The notes under the pieces were generated by a model. The model was not told the DNA's origin. It was given only the letters and a program-made list of their open reading frames with translations, and made no database searches. A stretch of DNA of 64,000 nucleotides, taken from NCBI GenBank assembly GCA_946699065.1, contig CAMPDV010001094.1, positions 80,245 to 144,244 of the forward strand. Direction: 5' to 3'. Positions 61,513 to 64,000 of the stretch are shown one piece after another (the first letter of the stretch is position 1; the number at the start of each line of letters is the position of its first letter). A program made the position numbers and the translations under genes. Source of the DNA: Loxodes magnus. Taxonomy: Eukaryota; Ciliophora; Karyorelictea; Loxodida; Loxodidae.

Positions 61513-63119
61513 TTAATCATTTTTATTTATTTAATAAGAATAATTTATTATGATTATCAAAAAAATTAAATATCAGTACTCTAATTTTCAAAGCATAGCT
61601 TCAATAAATTAAAAATTTTAATTAAATTTCAAATTTTTTTTGTGTTATATAATCAATTTTTTACGTTAGTATTCTTCCACTTAAACTAGATTTTCATCGA
61701 TTCGCTTATTTTTGAATTTAAATTTAATGATTTTTTCATAATTTTATTGAAAAATTTAAAATTACATTGAAAAATGTAAATTTGAAATTATATTGTAATT
61801 AATATTTTCTTGTATACAAAATAAATTAAATATGCTAGTAGATTTTATTATATTTATTAAAAATACTAAAATTACTATTTATTTCATATTTTATTAGCAC
61901 TTTAATCTTATTTTATATATTTAAATTAAGTAATAATAAATCTATTTTTAAACCATTACCAATTTACTTTTTATTCATTTTTAAATATATTGCTTTTATT
62001 AAATTAAAAACAAAACGAAATAAAAATTATAGTTTAGCGAATTAAACAGATAAGTAATATTTTAATTATATTTATTAGCTTTAATTTTAAACCTAAATTT
62101 CTCTTTATTTTAAGTAATTTATACAATTAGGATTTTAAATAAACTTTTAAAGTAAAAAATTATATCAATAAAAATATAGAATTGCTACCATTTTTAAATT
62201 AAGCAATTATTGAAATAAAAAAGTTATCTATTTTTGCTTTTTAAAATACTTAAATTCTTCGTAATACTTTAAATTGACTATTGATGAATCTTTTAGAAAA
62301 TTACATAATAGAATTAAAAAAATTTAAAACTGTAATAAGAATTAAATTATAAGGTAATTATTAATTATTTATTGCTAAAAGAATTAAAAAGTTAATATTA
62401 AATTTTAATTAAACATTTCTAAATGTCGTTCTAGATTATTAATATCTATAAATCAAAGTAACTAAAAAAATGAGATCTTAAGGAAAAATAATATTTAATA
62501 ATTTAAATAAATTATTTTTTTATTTTTTTGACTAAAGATAGTAGTAATAATAATAAAATATAATGATTATCTCCTAATTAAGTTAATAATTGATTTGTTT
62601 AAAGTTCCTGAAAATAATTTCCTTAAAAGACAATTCAACAGTCTTTCTCTACTTTTTTACTACATGATAGAGAATCTAGTTTGCTCTTTCAAACTGTCAT
62701 GATTTTGATATTGAATCGAAATTTAAATAATTGCCAAATATTTTTTGATGCTGACATTTTTAGATTGCTTCAAATTTCGTAATAAAATATTTTCTATTAA
62801 TTATTTTAAATATATAGATGCTACCCTAAGAATTAACAATCATCTTACTAATTTTACTAAAGATTTTATAATTTTAAACCTTATACTTGATATGAAATTT
62901 TAACAGAATCTTATGAAATGTCCAGGCTTTATACAATACCAGCATTTAGGTCTTTTTTACTTCTTTATTGTCTTTGATAGCTGTAAATCTCGCTCAAATT
63001 CCATAAAATAATTATTGGAAAAGCTTTAAAAATACTTTCTTTGATTTCGGCAAATCGACTTATCTTTTTTTCTGTTTGTTCAATTTTAATAAAAATAGTA
63101 ATACAAAGAATTTTAATTA
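61513..63119. other. AT-rich stretch
   Basis: No gene, RNA or repeat recognised. Confidence 0.4.
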
Positions 63120-63129
63120 TTTAGATAGT

Positions 63130-63720
63130 TAGCCTCGTTAGAGACCCCTTTTTACGTCCGAGTCTACATTGGATAGCTTTTTCCTCCGGGAAAGTTCGGC
63201 GAGCAGATTTGTCGTTGGTATGCTCGTAATGTAGAAATTCTTGATTTTAAATTTTGTTGGGACCAATTCGTTCTGAAAAAATTGCTTTAATTCAAGGTGA
63301 TTCTCTTCCTCTGTTGACTCCTATCATTCTCTGGAATATTTTCTCAATGTGGAGGGCTGTGGAAAGGGACAAAGTGGCACAAAAAGACTTTTCATAACTT
63401 ATGCACTTGACTGGTCTGAATTTACAGTTTGTGAGTATTATGAGAGTAAATCGCTATGTACCAACAGGAATTCCATTTACTCTATTGTCCTATTGCTACC
63501 ATAGTTCCTTTTCTCTTGATCGAATTCATATTATCTCTGTGAGAACTTTTTTCCATTTCTGACTAATTCGAAGCTTTTTCCGCCTTTTCGGGCTTCCTAA
63601 TTGTAGAAGCTCCGATCTAGAATACAATAGGAATATGCCCTTCACCAGATCCATGGCCAATCCAAAGAGGCCTTCCACGTCTATTTTGTAGTTTGGCCTC
63701 TTAAACAATGGCATGGTTTG
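63130..63720 (-). CDS. Possible gene in GC-rich island, partial and uncertain
   Basis: The minus strand is purine-rich. From ATG 63714 it has 62 codons without any standard stop, with a basic tract GSPKRRKKLRISQKWKK, and it reads on as Lys/Arg-rich sequence to about 63130 if UGA and UAG are sense. Plus-strand frames are also readable but give Phe/Leu/Tyr-rich products typical of antisense. No domain recognised. A multibranched fold at 63164-63234 raises the alternative of a structured RNA. Confidence 0.3.
63164..63234 (+). other. Nested hairpin in GC-rich island
   Basis: CTACATT (63164-63170) pairs AATGTAG (63228-63234). Inside it TTTCC/GGAAA (63180-63184 with 63189-63193) and CGAGCA/TGCTCG (63200-63205 with 63221-63226) form two arms, all without mismatch. 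Confidence 0.45.
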
Positions 63721-64000
63721 ACAAAACCCGAGTCTGTGTGAAAATATTATAAAGGAGGAAGGTATTACAACTACATACTTTCCCCTAGATATTCAAACAC
63801 TCTCTAAATATTGATCAAAGAAATCTGCACTCCAAGAGGCTTAAAAACCATTTTTCTGAGATATGGTTTGATCTAAATTCCTTCGAATTTCAGTTATGGA
63901 TGCCTTGCAGGTCCCACACAAAATCGAGCATTTTTAACAGACCTTTTTTATTGCTCAAATTGTATATTAATCCCTTTCATATAAATATAATTACTAAATT

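Noticed and set aside
63225-63260. 18S rRNA fragment (GTAGAAATTCTTGATTT)
   Set aside because: Only one short word resembles 18S; surrounding bases do not align.
1-64000. CRISPR array, bacterial operons or ribosome binding sites
   Set aside because: No spaced repeats of that kind. Sequence, tRNAs, retroelements and code are eukaryotic.

Overview
The window is very AT-rich. The sequence itself indicates a nucleus that reads all three standard stop codons as sense. In the kelch-repeat genes (3.4, 22.9 and 37.7 kb), in a LINE reverse transcriptase (56.0-57.9 kb, minus) and in two CCHC zinc-knuckle ORFs (19.3 and 29.8 kb), UAA and UAG fall where Gln fits and UGA falls at conserved Trp positions (kelch D-x-W, the N-W-R-P-I motif of the RT, the L-x-W-L-P motif after the RT). 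The same genes also end at UGA. This matches ciliates with context-dependent stops, either karyorelicts (Loxodes type, NCBI table 27) or Condylostoma (table 28). A parasitic dinoflagellate such as Amoebophrya is an outside alternative. Because every frame is then open, ORF length means nothing here. Calls rest on motifs, comparison of duplicated copies and structure, and many stretches stay undecided.

Layout: a long unit is present three times in the same orientation. Copy 1 runs from about 575/1303 to 18850, copy 2 from about 20086 to 27025 (left part only), and copy 3 from about 35629 to 54765. The left third of the unit carries a structured 300-nt element (family A) and a kelch gene. The middle and right parts carry a SINE-like insertion (family S), two hypothetical genes (X, Y), tRNA-Pro, tRNA-Gly and a structured element on the minus strand (family B). 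Flanks of the kelch gene are almost identical in the three copies, but the gene itself differs at many amino acids.

Between and after the copies lie retroelement remains and single-copy sequence: a gag-like ORF at 19.26 kb abutting copy 2, tRNA-Pro (CGG) at 27.9 kb, tRNA-Pro (UGG) at 29.1 kb, a second gag-like element with a 17-bp target duplication at 29.8-30.7 kb, another family A element at 31.2 kb, a structured candidate RNA at 33.3 kb and a hypothetical gene at 34.2 kb. After copy 3 come a 175-codon ORF (54.2 kb), a 5'-truncated LINE (56.0-57.9 kb, minus), a cluster of three family A heads (59.8-61.5 kb) with tandem repeats and two family B units, and a GC-rich island (63.1-63.96 kb) that probably holds the edge of a gene.

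The likely history is: an older unit with kelch, X, Y and tRNA genes was invaded by SINE- and LINE-type elements, then duplicated segmentally. Copy 2 was cut short at its right end, and copy 3 was rearranged just beyond the tRNA-Pro gene, where a tRNA-Ser block sits. I recognise no multi-gene pathway or operon. The tRNAs have pol III T-runs or shared upstream sequence and probably act independently.
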